The notes under the pieces were generated by a model. It had not been told where the DNA came from, did no database searches, and was given only the letters and a program-made list of their open reading frames with translations. From Gardnerella coleohominis (GTDB taxonomy: Bacteria > Actinomycetota > Actinomycetes > Actinomycetales > Bifidobacteriaceae), in the NCBI RefSeq assembly GCF_002896555.1, contig NZ_MNLH01000003.1:62001-126000 (forward strand): a stretch of DNA of 64,000 bases, in the 5' to 3' direction. Both the position numbers and the translations under genes were made by a program. Below, piece by piece: positions 42,835-53,496 of the stretch; the first letter of the stretch is position 1, and each line of letters starts with the position of its first letter.

Positions 42835-44022
42835 ATGCTGCATTGGCAGACAGCAGGCGAATCGCATGGTGAAGCGTTGGTTGCAATGATTGAGGGCTTG
42901 CCTGCAGGTATTCGTATAACTAGCGAAGATATTGTTGCTGCTCTTTTTCGTAGACGTTTAGGATATGGTCGTGGCGCTCGCATGAAGTTTGAGCAGGACA
43001 AAGTGCGCCTGCTTAGCGGAGTTCGACACGGTGTAACGCTTGGTTCTCCGATTGCTGTAGAAATTGCGAATACAGAGTGGCCAAAGTGGACGGAAGTAAT
43101 GAGTGCAGATCCTTTGGATCACGATTTGCCGAAAGAAGGCCGCAATGCTGCGCTTTCTAGGCCGCGCCCAGGTCATGCTGATTTAACTGGCATGCGCAAG
43201 TATGGTTTTAATGATGCTCGCGAAGTTTTAGAGCGTTCGAGTGCTAGGGAAACGGCTTCTCGAGTTGCTTTAGGCGCTATCGCCGATGCGTTTTTGCAGC
43301 AAGCTTTAGGTGTGCGCACAGTTGCGCATGTTATTGGAATCGGTGGCGTATATGCCAACAGAAGTTTAGCTTTACCAACGCCAGATGATGTTGCTGCTTT
43401 GGATGCTTCTCCAGTTCGCACTCTCGACAAAGATGCTGAAGCGAGAATGATCGCTCGCATTGATGAAGCAAAAGCGAATGCGGATACGCTTGGCGGAGTA
43501 GTGGAAGTGCTTGCTTACGGCATGCCTGCAGGAGTTGGCACGTATGTGGAATCGGATCGTCGCTTAGATGCGGCTCTAGCGAGCGCGCTTATGGGAATCC
43601 AGGCTATTAAAGGCGTGGAAATTGGAGACGGATTTGCAGAGGCAGATCGCCCAGGATCGGCTGCTCACGACGAAATCATAACAGACGAAAACGGTAAAAT
43701 TAAGCGTCTTACTAATCGTGCTGGTGGTATTGAAGGTGGAATGTCGAACGGCGAAATTATTCGCGTGCGCGCTGCAATGAAGCCAATTCCGTCTATTCCA
43801 CGCGCTTTGCGTACTGTGGATGTGCTTACTGGCGAGGCTGCTCAAGCTATTAATCAGCGTTCTGATTTCACTGCTGTACCGGCGGCTTCAGTAGTTGCAG
43901 AAGCGATGGTAAGACTTACTTTAGCGAAGTATGCTTTAGAAAAATTCGGCGGCGATAGCGTGTCGGAAACAATGCGTAATGCAAAAAATTACGTTGATTC
44001 ATGGCCTGAACACATGCGTTAA
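42835..44022 (+). CDS. aroC: Chorismate synthase
   Basis: The 395-residue protein begins [21 protein letters not shown] and contains the FMN/EPSP-binding stretches [31 protein letters not shown] and [15 protein letters not shown], all AroC signatures. It makes chorismate from 5-enolpyruvylshikimate 3-phosphate with reduced FMN, the last common step to aromatic amino acids and folate. AAGGGAGA precedes the ATG. It is the first gene of an aroC-aroKB-aroQ cluster; the 96-bp gap to aroKB contains two copies of a 14-bp repeat (AAAACAGAAATGCT). Confidence 0.97.
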   Translation: MLHWQTAGESHGEALVAMIEGLPAGIRITSEDIVAALFRRRLGYGRGARMKFEQDKVRLLSGVRHGVTLGSPIAVEIANTEWPKWTEVMSADPLDHDLPKEGRNAALSRPRPGHADLTGMRKYGFNDAREVLERSSARETASRVALGAIADAFLQQALGVRTVAHVIGIGGVYANRSLALPTPDDVAALDASPVRTLDKDAEARMIARIDEAKANADTLGGVVEVLAYGMPAGVGTYVESDRRLDAALASALMGIQAIKGVEIGDGFAEADRPGSAAHDEIITDENGKIKRLTNRAGGIEGGMSNGEIIRVRAAMKPIPSIPRALRTVDVLTGEAAQAINQRSDFTAVPAASVVAEAMVRLTLAKYALEKFGGDSVSETMRNAKNYVDSWPEHMR

Positions 44023-44118
44023 AACAGAAATGCTAAAACAGAAATGCTAAAACAGTTTAAATTAACGGTTTAAAGTAGCATCTTAAAGTAGCAGTTAAAA
44101 AGTCAGAAGAGTATTGCA

Positions 44119-45813
44119 ATGAAACGCTTTAACGAAAACAACAGTAACGATAAGTGTTACCCGCTTGCTGTGATTATTGGTATGCCGGCAGCAGGTAAAA
44201 CTCGTGTTGGGCGAGAAGTTGCGAATATTATGCACGTTCCTTTCTTGGATACAGATATTGTTATCGAAGAAAAAATAGAAATGTCTGTGTCTCAATATTT
44301 TGAGCAATATGGTCAAGATGCTTTTCGTAAAGTTGAAGCTCAAGTAGTGCGCGATGCCATTGAAGGTGATAATGCTTGCACGGGAATCGTTTCTTTAGGT
44401 GGTGGCGCTCCTATGAACGAATCCACTCAAAATGTTTTGAGAAAATATAAAGCTCTCGGCGGTAAAATCGTATATTTGCAGGCAAATCCTCAAGAAGCGA
44501 TTGAAAGAGCTGGAAGGAATAATAATCGTCCTATGCTTTCCGGTTCGGATGGTGCTGAACGTTGGATGGAATTATTTAAGAATCGCAATCCTGTATTTTC
44601 TGAACTTGCTAATATGCATGTTCGCACTCATGGAGCTACTCCGCGATTGGCTGCTGAAAAAGTTAGGAGCATGATTATGCAACATATTGTGCATGTTACC
44701 GGCGAAGGCATAGAGCCTTATGATGTGCGAATTGGTGACGGAGTTATGCAGCTTTTGCCGCAAATTCTTGGCGAAAAGCCTGTTAGAGTGGCGTTAGTGC
44801 ATACTCAGCCAGTGCAGAGGCATAGTGATAAAGCTAGAACTATTTTGCGTCAATCTGGCTACGAAGTTTTCGACATGATAATTCCGGACGCGGAAGCTGG
44901 AAAAACTATTAAAGTTGCAAGCGGATTATGGGCTAATTTGGCAGAAGCTGGTTTTACTCGTTCAGACGCGATTGTTGGATTAGGTGGAGGTGCTGCAACA
45001 GATTCGGCTGGTTTTGTGGCCGCAACTTGGATGCGTGGTATTCGATATGTTAATTGTCCTACTTCGCTTCTTGCTATGGTTGATGCATCAACTGGTGGAA
45101 AAACTGGTATTAATACGGATGCTGGCAAGAATCTGGTTGGTAGTTTTTACACTCCAGCTGGAGTTCTAGCTGACACTTCCACTCTTCGCACTCTTCCCAA
45201 TGATATTTTGATTGAGGGCTTGGGAGAGGTTGCAAAATCTGGGTTTATTCGCGATTCTGAAATATTAAAATTGCTTAGTGACACTCATAATGCTGAATTA
45301 TTGCGTAAATTTAATGGAGAACTATTAGAAAATTGTGAAGAACTTCACGATCTATTAGTAGAACTTATTGAGCGCACTGTTAGAGTAAAAGCGTATCACG
45401 TGTCGAATGACTTAAAAGAGCAAGGTTTGCGCGAGTTTTTGAATTACGGTCATACTTTAGGGCATGCGATTGAGCAGATTGAGCATTTTCGTTGGCGTCA
45501 TGGAAACGCGGTTGCTGTTGGAATGGTTTTTGCTGCAGAGCTTGCACAAATTTTGGGATATTTGGATGCGGAAGATGTTACGTATCATCGTTCGCTTTTG
45601 GAATCTCTTGGATTGCCAATATCTTGGAACGGCAATGAGGATGCTGAAAGTGCGTTTGAGCGCGTGCTTAATCTTATGCATCGAGATAAAAAGGCGCGCG
45701 GAAATATGCTACGTTTCGTGATTTTGGATGGTATTTCTAATCCTACGCATCTTGATAATCCGCCTATTGAAGCGGTTTATGAAGCTTTTAGACGAGTTTA
45801 TAAGCAAAATTAA
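44119..45813 (+). CDS. aroKB: Bifunctional shikimate kinase / 3-dehydroquinate synthase
   Basis: The 564-residue fusion has a shikimate kinase domain (~10-185) with the P-loop [11 protein letters not shown] and substrate site [11 protein letters not shown] dehydroquinate synthase domain (~200-560) follows, with [37 protein letters not shown] and the metal ligand region [17 protein letters not shown]. The kinase phosphorylates shikimate; the synthase forms 3-dehydroquinate from DAHP using NAD and a divalent metal. The fusion of two non-consecutive steps is, to my knowledge, also seen in bifidobacteria. It sits between aroC and aroQ in one probable operon. Confidence 0.96.
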   Translation: MKRFNENNSNDKCYPLAVIIGMPAAGKTRVGREVANIMHVPFLDTDIVIEEKIEMSVSQYFEQYGQDAFRKVEAQVVRDAIEGDNACTGIVSLGGGAPMNESTQNVLRKYKALGGKIVYLQANPQEAIERAGRNNNRPMLSGSDGAERWMELFKNRNPVFSELANMHVRTHGATPRLAAEKVRSMIMQHIVHVTGEGIEPYDVRIGDGVMQLLPQILGEKPVRVALVHTQPVQRHSDKARTILRQSGYEVFDMIIPDAEAGKTIKVASGLWANLAEAGFTRSDAIVGLGGGAATDSAGFVAATWMRGIRYVNCPTSLLAMVDASTGGKTGINTDAGKNLVGSFYTPAGVLADTSTLRTLPNDILIEGLGEVAKSGFIRDSEILKLLSDTHNAELLRKFNGELLENCEELHDLLVELIERTVRVKAYHVSNDLKEQGLREFLNYGHTLGHAIEQIEHFRWRHGNAVAVGMVFAAELAQILGYLDAEDVTYHRSLLESLGLPISWNGNEDAESAFERVLNLMHRDKKARGNMLRFVILDGISNPTHLDNPPIEAVYEAFRRVYKQN

Positions 45814-45831
45814 TTAAATTGCGAGGTCGTA

Positions 45832-46287
45832 ATGGAAAATAAGCAGTTAAAAAAAGTTCTTGTAGTGAACGGGCCAAATTTAGGGCGTTTAGGCGTGCGT
45901 CAACCAGACGTATACGGCAGCGAGAATTTTGAAACTTTGTGCGAGCGTTGCGAAAAGTGGGGAGCGAATCTTGGCTTAAAAGTAGAAGTGCGGCAAACCG
46001 ATGACGAAGCTCAAATGGTTCACTGGATGCATGAAGCTGCCGACACGCATACGCCGGTAGTTATGAATCCTGCTGCTTTCACGCACTACAGTTATGCGCT
46101 TGCGGACGCGGCTCACATGGTTTTGGACGCTGGAGTGCCGTTAATGGAAGTACATATTTCCAATCCTGCTGCGCGTGATGCTTTTCGTAAAATTAGTGTA
46201 ATTAGTCCTGTTGCAACCGGCACAATTACCGGCATGGGATTATATGGTTACAAACTTGCGCTTGAAGCTGTTGCTTATTTAATCTAA
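45832..46287 (+). CDS. aroQ: Type II 3-dehydroquinate dehydratase
   Basis: The 151-residue protein fits the small dodecameric type II dehydroquinase. It has VNGPNLGRLGVRQPDVYG with the catalytic Tyr, NPAAFTHYSYAL for substrate binding, EVHISN with the catalytic His, and the terminal TGTITGMGLYGYKLAL. It turns 3-dehydroquinate into 3-dehydroshikimate, directly after the DHQ synthase step of the fused enzyme encoded 18 bp upstream. GCGAGG precedes the ATG. The middle reads LADAAHMVLDAG where many relatives have a basic residue (RDA), a mild departure. Confidence 0.93.
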   Translation: MENKQLKKVLVVNGPNLGRLGVRQPDVYGSENFETLCERCEKWGANLGLKVEVRQTDDEAQMVHWMHEAADTHTPVVMNPAAFTHYSYALADAAHMVLDAGVPLMEVHISNPAARDAFRKISVISPVATGTITGMGLYGYKLALEAVAYLI

Positions 46288-46337
46288 CTTTTTAAGCAAA
46301 TTTCCAGCGTCGAGGCTCGAAGATACTATGGAGTTCC

Positions 46338-48020
46338 ATGGTTAGAAGACAACATGGTAACTCTCAGGAGCATATTACAAAGCATATTTTTGTCACTGGT
46401 GGCGTAGTTTCGTCCCTCGGAAAAGGCCTTACAGCATCATCTTTAGGCCGACTTTTACGCAGTCGCGGATTGCATGTATTACAACAAAAACTCGATCCTT
46501 ATATCAATGTTGACCCGGGTACAATGAACCCATTCCAGCATGGTGAAGTCTATGTTACGGAAGATGGAGCGGAAACAGATCTCGATATTGGTCATTATGA
46601 GCGATTCCTCGATGTTTTCTTAAGCCAGAAAGCGAATGTAACTACAGGTCAGATTTATCAGTCTGTACTTCGTAAGGAGCGTGCTGGCGAATATTTGGGT
46701 CAGTGCGTGCAGGTTATTCCGCATATTACTGGCGAAATTAAGTCGCGTATGCGCGCGCAAGCTTCAGACGATGTAGACGTGATTATTACAGAAATAGGCG
46801 GCACAGTTGGCGATATTGAATCCCAGCCATTCTTGGAGGCAGCTCGCGAAGTTCGTCGCGATTTAGGCCCAGAAAACTGCATGTTTGTGCACGTTTCTTT
46901 GGTACCTTATATTGCTGCAGCTCACGAATTGAAGACTAAGCCAACTCAGCATTCTGTGATGATGCTTCGTCAGCTTGGTATTTCTCCAGATGCGCTTGTT
47001 TTGCGTTCGGATCGTCCGCTTAATCAAGGCATTAAAGATAAGATTTCGCTTATGTGCGATGTTGATGCTGAAGGCGTTGTGAATTGCGTTGACGCTCCAA
47101 GCATTTACGATGTGCCGAAGATTTTGTTCAACGAGGGCTTGGATGCTTACGTTGTTCGTGAGCTTGAGCTTCCATTCCACGATGTTGATTGGAACGAGTG
47201 GGAAGATTTGCTTGAGCGCGTGCATCATCCAAAGCATGAGCTAAATATTGCAATCGTTGGAAAGTATATTGATTTGCCAGACGCGTACCTTTCCGTTACC
47301 GAGGCTATTAAGGCTGGCGGTTTTGCAAACTGGGCTAAAGTTAACGTTCGCTGGGTTGCTGCTGACAAGTGCGAAACTCAAGAAGGTGCGGCTGCGGCTC
47401 TTGACCAAATGGACGGAATGGTTATTCCAGGCGGCTTCGGAATTCGCGGTATTGAAGGTAAGATTGGAGCTTTGCGTTACGCTCGCGAGCACGGTTTGCC
47501 AACGCTTGGTCTTTGCCTTGGTTTGCAGTCCATGGTTATTGAGTACGCTCGTCACGTGCTTGGACTTGAGGATGCTAATTCCACTGAGTTCGAGAAGGAT
47601 TGTGGCGATCCAGTAATCGCAACTATGGAAGAGCAGAAAGATATTGTGGACGGTAAGGGAGATATGGGTCACACAATGCGACTCGGCTCTTACCCTGCAA
47701 CTCTTGAAGAAGGCTCGATTGTTGCTGAGCTTTACGGCACTACGCATGTTACTGAGCGTCACCGTCACCGTTATGAAGTGAACGTGGCGTATAAGGATCG
47801 TTTGCGTGAAGCCGGCTTGCGTATTAGCGGCCAAAGCCCAGATGGTAATTTGACTGAGTTTGTGGAGCTTCCAAAGAGTGTTCACCCATTCTACGTGGCA
47901 ACTCAAGCTCATCCAGAGTTTAAGTCTCGCCCAACTAAGCCTCATCCACTGTTTGCTGGATTGGTTGCGGCAGCTTTGGAACATCAAGAAGCTGCTCAAA
48001 ACAGCAAGGCGGATAAGTAA
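46338..48020 (+). CDS. pyrG: CTP synthase
   Basis: The 560-residue enzyme has the amidoligase domain first ([20 protein letters not shown] with the P-loop, residues ~16-35, and [10 protein letters not shown]). The class I glutamine amidotransferase domain (~290-545) has the nucleophile Cys in LCLGLQS and the His/Glu pair near [12 protein letters not shown]. It makes CTP from UTP, ATP and glutamine. CTP is also the donor for the LicC-type reaction encoded in this window, though no link is implied. The 50-bp gap to aroQ suggests read-through, and a strong terminator ends the unit. Confidence 0.97.
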   Translation: MVRRQHGNSQEHITKHIFVTGGVVSSLGKGLTASSLGRLLRSRGLHVLQQKLDPYINVDPGTMNPFQHGEVYVTEDGAETDLDIGHYERFLDVFLSQKANVTTGQIYQSVLRKERAGEYLGQCVQVIPHITGEIKSRMRAQASDDVDVIITEIGGTVGDIESQPFLEAAREVRRDLGPENCMFVHVSLVPYIAAAHELKTKPTQHSVMMLRQLGISPDALVLRSDRPLNQGIKDKISLMCDVDAEGVVNCVDAPSIYDVPKILFNEGLDAYVVRELELPFHDVDWNEWEDLLERVHHPKHELNIAIVGKYIDLPDAYLSVTEAIKAGGFANWAKVNVRWVAADKCETQEGAAAALDQMDGMVIPGGFGIRGIEGKIGALRYAREHGLPTLGLCLGLQSMVIEYARHVLGLEDANSTEFEKDCGDPVIATMEEQKDIVDGKGDMGHTMRLGSYPATLEEGSIVAELYGTTHVTERHRHRYEVNVAYKDRLREAGLRISGQSPDGNLTEFVELPKSVHPFYVATQAHPEFKSRPTKPHPLFAGLVAAALEHQEAAQNSKADK

Positions 48021-48041
48021 GTCTTAAGCATGTAAAAACAG

Positions 48042-48079
48042 GCGGTAAAACTTGGAATCCTTAAGTTTTACCGCTTTTT
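48042..48079 (+). terminator. Terminator after pyrG
   Basis: GCGGTAAAACTT (48042-48053) pairs perfectly with AAGTTTTACCGC (48063-48074), followed by five T residues. Confidence 0.93.
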
Positions 48080-48102
48080 GTTTTATTAGATTGTGAGTAA
48101 TA

Positions 48103-48152
48103 TTACGTTTTGCGCGTAACACAGCTATACCAAGAAATCGCATTACGCGGTA
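48103..48152. promoter_or_regulatory. Two TTAC/GTAA inverted repeats upstream of sufB
   Basis: TTACG-N7-CGTAA (48103-48119) and TTAC-GCG-GTAA (48142-48152) lie about 36 bp apart between centres in the suf promoter region. They are candidate operator half-sites; no known regulator motif was matched. Confidence 0.3.
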
Positions 48153-48228
48153 ACCTTAAATAGGTAAGAAATATAGTAGCTAGAACGCAAAAGTAGCGCT
48201 TGGGGGAGCGGCTTTTGTGAATTAATGC

Positions 48229-48257
48229 GTATAACGATGCCGTACGATTCGTTATAC
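48229..48257 (+). promoter_or_regulatory. Perfect inverted repeat just before the sufB ribosome site
   Basis: GTATAACGA (48229-48237) and TCGTTATAC (48249-48257) are perfect 9-bp arms around 11 bases, ending three bases before GGAGG. It could be an operator or an mRNA hairpin that controls access to the ribosome site. Confidence 0.5.
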
Positions 48258-48277
48258 ATGGAGGTGTCAAAGGCGTT

Positions 48278-49837
48278 ATGAGCGATACTAGCAATATTAG
48301 TGATGCTGGTGTTACTGGCGATACAAGCGTTACAGCAAGTGATGCTAATAATTCAGCAAAAAATAAAGCTGCAGACGTTGAAATGAGCCAGTATGTGGCA
48401 GATCGCGCTCGCGTAAACGAAGAGAAAATTCGTCAAGACGAGCAGATTGTTGCTGAATTTGGTGAGTACAATTACGGATGGCACGATTCGGATGCTGCAG
48501 GCGAGGCTGCAAAAAAGGGTATTGACGAGTCGGTTGTTCGTGCAATTTCCGCAGATAAAAATGAGCCTGAGTGGATGCTAAATCTTCGTTTGCAAGGCTA
48601 TCGCGCGTTCTTGCAAAAGCCAATGCCTGATTGGGGTGTGGACTTAAGCGGTTTTGACGCGGATGATTTTAAATACTACGTGCGTCCAGTTCACGATCAG
48701 GCGAAAACTTGGGATGATTTGCCAGAAGATATTCGCAAAACTTACGATCGCTTAGGTATTCCTGAAGCTGAGAAAAAGCGCTTAGTTTCAGGCGTTGCAG
48801 CACAGTACGAGTCGGAAGTTATTTACAATTCGATTCGTGAGGACTTGGCAGCTCAAGGCGTGATTTTTGTTGATACGGATACAGCGGTTCAAAAGTATCC
48901 GGAGCTTGTAAAAAAGTATTTCGCAACCGTGATTCCTGTTGACGACAACAAGTTTGCGGCTCTTAACACAGCGGCTTGGAGTGGTGGTTCTTTCGTGTAC
49001 GTGCCAAAAGGCGTGCACGTGGATATTCCACTTCAGGCTTACTTTAGGATTAATACGCCAAACATGGGCCAGTTTGAGCGCACGCTTATTATTGCAGACG
49101 AAGGCTCTTACGTGCATTACGTTGAAGGTTGCACGGCTCCAATTTATTCCACGGACTCTCTTCACGCTGCAAACGTTGAAATTGTTGTGGAAAAGCATGC
49201 GCGCGTGCGTTACACCACTGTGCAAAACTGGTCAAATAACGTGTATAACTTGGTAACTCAGCGAGCTTACGTGCGCGAAGGCGGCACAATGGAGTGGGTT
49301 GACGGCAATATTGGCTCCAAAGCAACTATGAAGTATCCTGCTTGCATTCTCGCCGAACCGTATGCAAAAGCCGAGACTATGTCTTTGAGCTTTGCCGGCC
49401 GCGGACAGTATCAAGATACGGGTGCGAAGATGATTCACTTGGCTCCGCATACGAGTTCAACGATTGTTGCTAAGTCGATTTCGCGCGGCGGTGGACGCTC
49501 TGCTTACCGCGGTCTTGTGAAGATTATTAAAGGCGCTAAAGGTTCGAGCTCGTCTGTTGTGTGCGATGCTTTGCTTGTTGACGATTTTTCGAGGTCGGAT
49601 ACTTATCCGCATGTTGACGTGCGTGAAGATGATGTTTCGATGGCTCACGAGGCCACTGTTTCCAAGGTTTCTGAGGATCAGCTTTTCTATTTGATGAGTC
49701 GCGGACTTGAAGAAAAAGAGGCTATGGGCATGATTGTGCGCGGCTTCGTGGAGCCGATTAGCCGTGAGTTGCCAATGGAGTACGCGCTTGAGCTTAATCG
49801 CCTAGTTGAGTTGCAAATGGAAGGATCCGTGGGCTGA
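48278..49837 (+). CDS. sufB: Fe-S cluster assembly protein SufB
   Basis: The 519-residue protein contains the SufB core beta-helix with [45 protein letters not shown] and the C-terminal [26 protein letters not shown]. The Cys in EGCTAP is a conserved SufB cysteine. SufB with SufC and SufD forms the cytosolic scaffold on which Fe-S clusters are built. The first ~30 residues are a polar extension. AAAGG lies four bases before the ATG, after a stronger but distant GGAGG. The stop overlaps the sufD start by one base (TGATG), so the two are coupled. It is the first gene of a five-gene suf unit and lacks an adjacent SufR-type regulator. Confidence 0.95.
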   Translation: MSDTSNISDAGVTGDTSVTASDANNSAKNKAADVEMSQYVADRARVNEEKIRQDEQIVAEFGEYNYGWHDSDAAGEAAKKGIDESVVRAISADKNEPEWMLNLRLQGYRAFLQKPMPDWGVDLSGFDADDFKYYVRPVHDQAKTWDDLPEDIRKTYDRLGIPEAEKKRLVSGVAAQYESEVIYNSIREDLAAQGVIFVDTDTAVQKYPELVKKYFATVIPVDDNKFAALNTAAWSGGSFVYVPKGVHVDIPLQAYFRINTPNMGQFERTLIIADEGSYVHYVEGCTAPIYSTDSLHAANVEIVVEKHARVRYTTVQNWSNNVYNLVTQRAYVREGGTMEWVDGNIGSKATMKYPACILAEPYAKAETMSLSFAGRGQYQDTGAKMIHLAPHTSSTIVAKSISRGGGRSAYRGLVKIIKGAKGSSSSVVCDALLVDDFSRSDTYPHVDVREDDVSMAHEATVSKVSEDQLFYLMSRGLEEKEAMGMIVRGFVEPISRELPMEYALELNRLVELQMEGSVG

Positions 49838-51192
49838 TGAGCGATATAGCAAGTAGTGAAAATATGGAAGATACTGGGTTTAAAAATACTATGTCTGAAA
49901 ATATTACTGATTCTGAAAACTCTTCTGCGCGCAAGGAAATTAATATTCCTGTAGCAGATCCTAATGATCCTTATGCGGTTCCTGCCGCAATGCCTTCTAG
50001 TGCCGATAAATCCGTGCGCTCGTTCAACGTGGAAGATTTTGCTATTCCGACGCGTAAGCAGGAAGATTGGCGATACACTCCAGTTGAGCGAATTTCCGAA
50101 TTTTTTGAGCGTTTCGAGCCGTCTAATAGCCTTCAAATAACTCTTGAAGGCGTTGGTGGAGCTGCGTTGGATGATTCTTACGTTGGCAGCGATGGTTCTG
50201 TAAGTTTGCAAGTAAAGCCGCAAATTGAAGCTCCTCATACCGATATGAAGCCGTCTGATCGCGTTGCTGCAGTCGCGTGGAATGTAGCGAAATCTGCATA
50301 TGTGCTTCACGTATCTGGAGAAATCAAAAAGCCAATCGTGCTGAAAATTCAGGGCAATAATGTTAATACGCTTGACGCGCAATCGCTTGACGCATTGCAC
50401 TTAGTAATCGAAGCGGATTCTCGCTCGAATGCGGATATTATCGTAGAACACACGGGAGTTGCAAAACTTGCTGAAGGTGTGGAAATCATCCTCGGAAAGC
50501 ATGCGCACGTTTCTACTACCTTTATTCAAGAGTGGGATTCTGGCAGCAAACACGTTGGAAATCAGCGTATTCACGTGGGTGAGGGAGCTTCGCTTCGTCA
50601 CACGATGGTCACTCTTGGCGGAGATGTTGTTCGAATTCGCATGGATCAGGATTTTGGCGGCGAACAGGGTGATTTGAACATGCTTGGCATGTATTTTGTG
50701 GATCCAGGCGAGCATGTTGAGCACCGCACAATGGTTGTGCACAATTATCCGGAATGCAAGTCGCGAGTAGTGTACAAGGGCGCTTTGGAAGGAAAGGGCG
50801 CGCATTCAACTTGGGTTGGAAACGCGCTTATTAAGCCGGAAGCTCCTGGCACAGATTCGTACGAGTTGAACCGTAATTTGGTGCTCACTCCTGGCGCAAT
50901 CGCCGATTCTGAGCCGAATTTGGAAATTGAAAACGGAAATATTATTGGTGCCGGTCACGCAAGTTCAGTCGGTAGATTTGACGACGAAGAGCTTTTCTAC
51001 TTGCAATCGCGCGGAATTAGTGAGATTGAGGCAAGGAAGCTTGTTGTGCGTGGATTCTTTAATGAGCTGATTGAAGAAATTGGCGTTCCGGAAATTGTTG
51101 ATCACTTAATGAAGGCTATTGAGCGCCGTCTTGCAAGAACGGAAGAGCCAGCGAAAAACAAGCCTGCACAAGACTCACCTGTACAAGACTGA
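49837..51192 (+). CDS. sufD: Fe-S cluster assembly protein SufD
   Basis: The 451-residue protein is the SufB paralog SufD. It has PTRKQEDWRYTPVERISEFF near the N-terminus (~68-87), the beta-helix core, and VYKGALEGKGAHSTWVGNALI plus LFYLQSRGISEIEARKLVVRGF at the C-terminus. It dimerises with SufB and binds the SufC ATPase. The first ~65 residues are low-complexity and acidic, and the tail carries a small repeat (PAQDSPVQD). The start codon overlaps the sufB stop. The order sufB-sufD-sufC-sufS-sufU is typical of actinobacteria. Confidence 0.95.
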   Translation: MSDIASSENMEDTGFKNTMSENITDSENSSARKEINIPVADPNDPYAVPAAMPSSADKSVRSFNVEDFAIPTRKQEDWRYTPVERISEFFERFEPSNSLQITLEGVGGAALDDSYVGSDGSVSLQVKPQIEAPHTDMKPSDRVAAVAWNVAKSAYVLHVSGEIKKPIVLKIQGNNVNTLDAQSLDALHLVIEADSRSNADIIVEHTGVAKLAEGVEIILGKHAHVSTTFIQEWDSGSKHVGNQRIHVGEGASLRHTMVTLGGDVVRIRMDQDFGGEQGDLNMLGMYFVDPGEHVEHRTMVVHNYPECKSRVVYKGALEGKGAHSTWVGNALIKPEAPGTDSYELNRNLVLTPGAIADSEPNLEIENGNIIGAGHASSVGRFDDEELFYLQSRGISEIEARKLVVRGFFNELIEEIGVPEIVDHLMKAIERRLARTEEPAKNKPAQDSPVQD

Positions 51193-51224
51193 CTTGCAAG
51201 AACAGAAAAATAGGAGATATAAAC

Positions 51225-52001
51225 ATGTCAACTTTGGAAATTAAGGATTTGTACGCTTCTGTAGAAACAAAAGAAGGTCGCAAGCAAATCTTAAAAGGCG
51301 TAAATCTTACAATTAATTCTGGCGAAACTCACGCAATTATGGGTCCTAACGGATCTGGAAAGTCTACTCTTGCCTACACTTTGGCAGGGCACCCAAAGTA
51401 TGAAGTTGATTCCGGTCAAGTTCTTCTCGACGGTGAAGATATTTTGAAAATGACTCCTGACGAGCGCGCAAAAGCCGGATTATTCCTCGCAATGCAGTAC
51501 CCAGTAGAGGTACCGGGCGTATCTATGACGAACTTCCTTCGTACTGCAAAAACTGAAGTCGAAGGAAAAGCTCCATCTTTAAGAAGCTGGGTTAAAGAAC
51601 TTAGCGATGCTATGAAAAAGCTTCGAATGGATCCAAAATTTGCGTCGCGTTCTGTAAACGAAGGATTCTCTGGCGGCGAAAAGAAGCGCGCGGAAGTTTT
51701 GCAATTAGAGCTTTTGAAGCCGAAGTTTGCAATTTTGGACGAAACTGATTCTGGACTAGACGTTGACGCTCTTCGAATCGTGTCGGAAGGCGTGAATCGC
51801 GCCAAAGAAAACACCGGTTTGGGTATTATGATGGTCACGCATTACACGCGAATCCTTAAGTATATTAAGCCGGATATTGTGCACGTTTTTGCTCAAGGTC
51901 ACTTTGTAAAGACTGCAGGACCGGAGCTTGCGGATGAGCTGGAAGAAGAAGGCTACGACAAGTATTTGCCTGAAGGTGCAACCGAGTCTGCGCTGGCTTA
52001 A
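51225..52001 (+). CDS. sufC: Fe-S cluster assembly ATPase SufC
   Basis: The 258-residue ABC ATPase has Walker A GPNGSGKST, the SufC-type Q-loop AMQYPVEVPGVSMTNFLR, signature GFSGGEKKRAEVLQLE and Walker B KFAILDETDSGLDVDAL, and a His switch in VTHYTRIL. It powers shape changes in the SufBCD scaffold during cluster assembly. AGGAGA precedes the ATG, 32 bp after sufD. Full length with all motifs intact. Confidence 0.97.
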   Translation: MSTLEIKDLYASVETKEGRKQILKGVNLTINSGETHAIMGPNGSGKSTLAYTLAGHPKYEVDSGQVLLDGEDILKMTPDERAKAGLFLAMQYPVEVPGVSMTNFLRTAKTEVEGKAPSLRSWVKELSDAMKKLRMDPKFASRSVNEGFSGGEKKRAEVLQLELLKPKFAILDETDSGLDVDALRIVSEGVNRAKENTGLGIMMVTHYTRILKYIKPDIVHVFAQGHFVKTAGPELADELEEEGYDKYLPEGATESALA

Positions 52002-52097
52002 TCGCGGTTTATTAGTTGGATAGTTTTAAGTTACTGCTTAATCTATCTGTATATTCGTAAATATAGCGTAAGAATAGCGTAAAAATAGCGGTTTAAT

Positions 52098-53447
52098 ATG
52101 ACTACAGAAAATATTATGCGAGAATTTAGCGATTTGCGCTCGCAGTTTCCGATTTTAAGTCGCACAGTTCATGGCACTTCGCTTCACGATACTGTGCACG
52201 GAAAACCCTTGATTTACTTGGATTCTGCAGCGACTTCGCAAAAGCCGCAGGTTGTAATTGACGCCGAAAAAGAGTTTTACGAAACAATTAACGCTGGTGT
52301 GCACAGGGGAGCGCACGAGTTGGCTGCTCTTTCGACGGTTGCGTTTGAACAAGCGCGTGCGAAAGTTGCGCGTCTCGTTGGAGCTTGCGCGGACGCTGGC
52401 AGTGAGGAAATTGTTGTTACTCCGGGCGCTACAGGTGCGCTTAATCTTCTAGCAACTGCTATTGGTAACGCTAGTGCGAAGTCAAGGATTTGCAAAAAAG
52501 ACAGCGATGATTCTGCTGATTTCCGCAAAAATTTTGTGCTTCGAGAAGGCGATGTAATAGTCGTATCTCGCGCAGATCACCATTCTGTTTTGCTACCATT
52601 CCAAGAGTTGGCCCTTCGCACGGGAGCGAAGCTTCGTTGGATTGACGTAACAGAAGACGGCCGCGTGCGTACGGACGCGGATTATTTGCGGACGATTATT
52701 GACGAGCGCACGAAAATCGTTGCAGTTACGCATATTAGCAACGTTACTGGCGCTATTACGGACGTTTCGTCGATTTGCAAGCGCGCTCATGAAGTTGGTG
52801 CGATTTTTGTGCTCGACGCATGCCAGTCAGTGCCGCATATTCCTGTTGATCTTCATGCGTTAAATGTTGATTTTGCAGCCTTTAGTGCGCATAAAATGTA
52901 TGGTCCTACAGGAGTTGGGTTCTTGTATGGTCGTCGCGAGCTTTTGAACGCGCTTCCGCCGGCCAATTTTGGCGGTTCAATGGTAGAGCTTGCATGGCTT
53001 AACAAGCCGGCGCAATATATGGATGCACCTTACCGTTTTGAGGCTGGAACTCAGCCGGTTGCGCAAATGGTTGCGGCCGGAGTTGCAGCGGATTGGTTGC
53101 GCGCGTTGGATATGAGCCGAGTTGCAGAGCATGAGCAGGAAATTGCTGCAGAATTGCTAAAATTGCAAGATGTTCCGGGCGTGCGCATTTTGGGGCCGAC
53201 TGATTTAGAGAATCGAATTGGTACGGTTGCTTTTGAAGTTGAAGGCGTGCATCCGCACGATGTTGGACAGTTTTTGGATGCGCAAGGCATTGCGATTCGC
53301 GTCGGGCATCATTGCGCTCAGCCGATTCACCGTCATTTTGGCGTGTATGCTTCGAATCGTGCTTCTGTTGGCGTTTACAATACGATTGATGAGGCTCGTG
53401 CGCTTGTTGAAGCAGTCTCGCACGTTCGCGCCTACTTTGGCGCATAA
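52098..53447 (+). CDS. sufS: Cysteine desulfurase SufS
   Basis: The 449-residue PLP enzyme has YLDSAATSQKPQ, RGAHELAA, the PLP-binding Lys in FSAHKMYGPTGVGFLYG and, near the C-terminus, IRVGHHCAQPIHRHFG with the catalytic Cys. It takes sulfur from cysteine and passes it to SufU. Between strands near residue ~130-150 it carries a small polar insert (SRICKKDSDDSADFRK) that the family usually lacks. The 96-bp gap after sufC has AATAGCG repeats. The ATG at 52098 has a weak ribosome site; a second ATG at 52116 is possible. Confidence 0.94.
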   Translation: MTTENIMREFSDLRSQFPILSRTVHGTSLHDTVHGKPLIYLDSAATSQKPQVVIDAEKEFYETINAGVHRGAHELAALSTVAFEQARAKVARLVGACADAGSEEIVVTPGATGALNLLATAIGNASAKSRICKKDSDDSADFRKNFVLREGDVIVVSRADHHSVLLPFQELALRTGAKLRWIDVTEDGRVRTDADYLRTIIDERTKIVAVTHISNVTGAITDVSSICKRAHEVGAIFVLDACQSVPHIPVDLHALNVDFAAFSAHKMYGPTGVGFLYGRRELLNALPPANFGGSMVELAWLNKPAQYMDAPYRFEAGTQPVAQMVAAGVAADWLRALDMSRVAEHEQEIAAELLKLQDVPGVRILGPTDLENRIGTVAFEVEGVHPHDVGQFLDAQGIAIRVGHHCAQPIHRHFGVYASNRASVGVYNTIDEARALVEAVSHVRAYFGA

Positions 53448-53496
53448 TATTGTTAGCAGTTAGCCAAGTAAGTTAGCGAGTTGGTAAGGAGTGCGT

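Noticed and set aside
47241..47999. 252-codon minus-strand frame inside pyrG
   Set aside because: Shadow of the CTP synthase glutaminase domain; no ribosome site and no family features.
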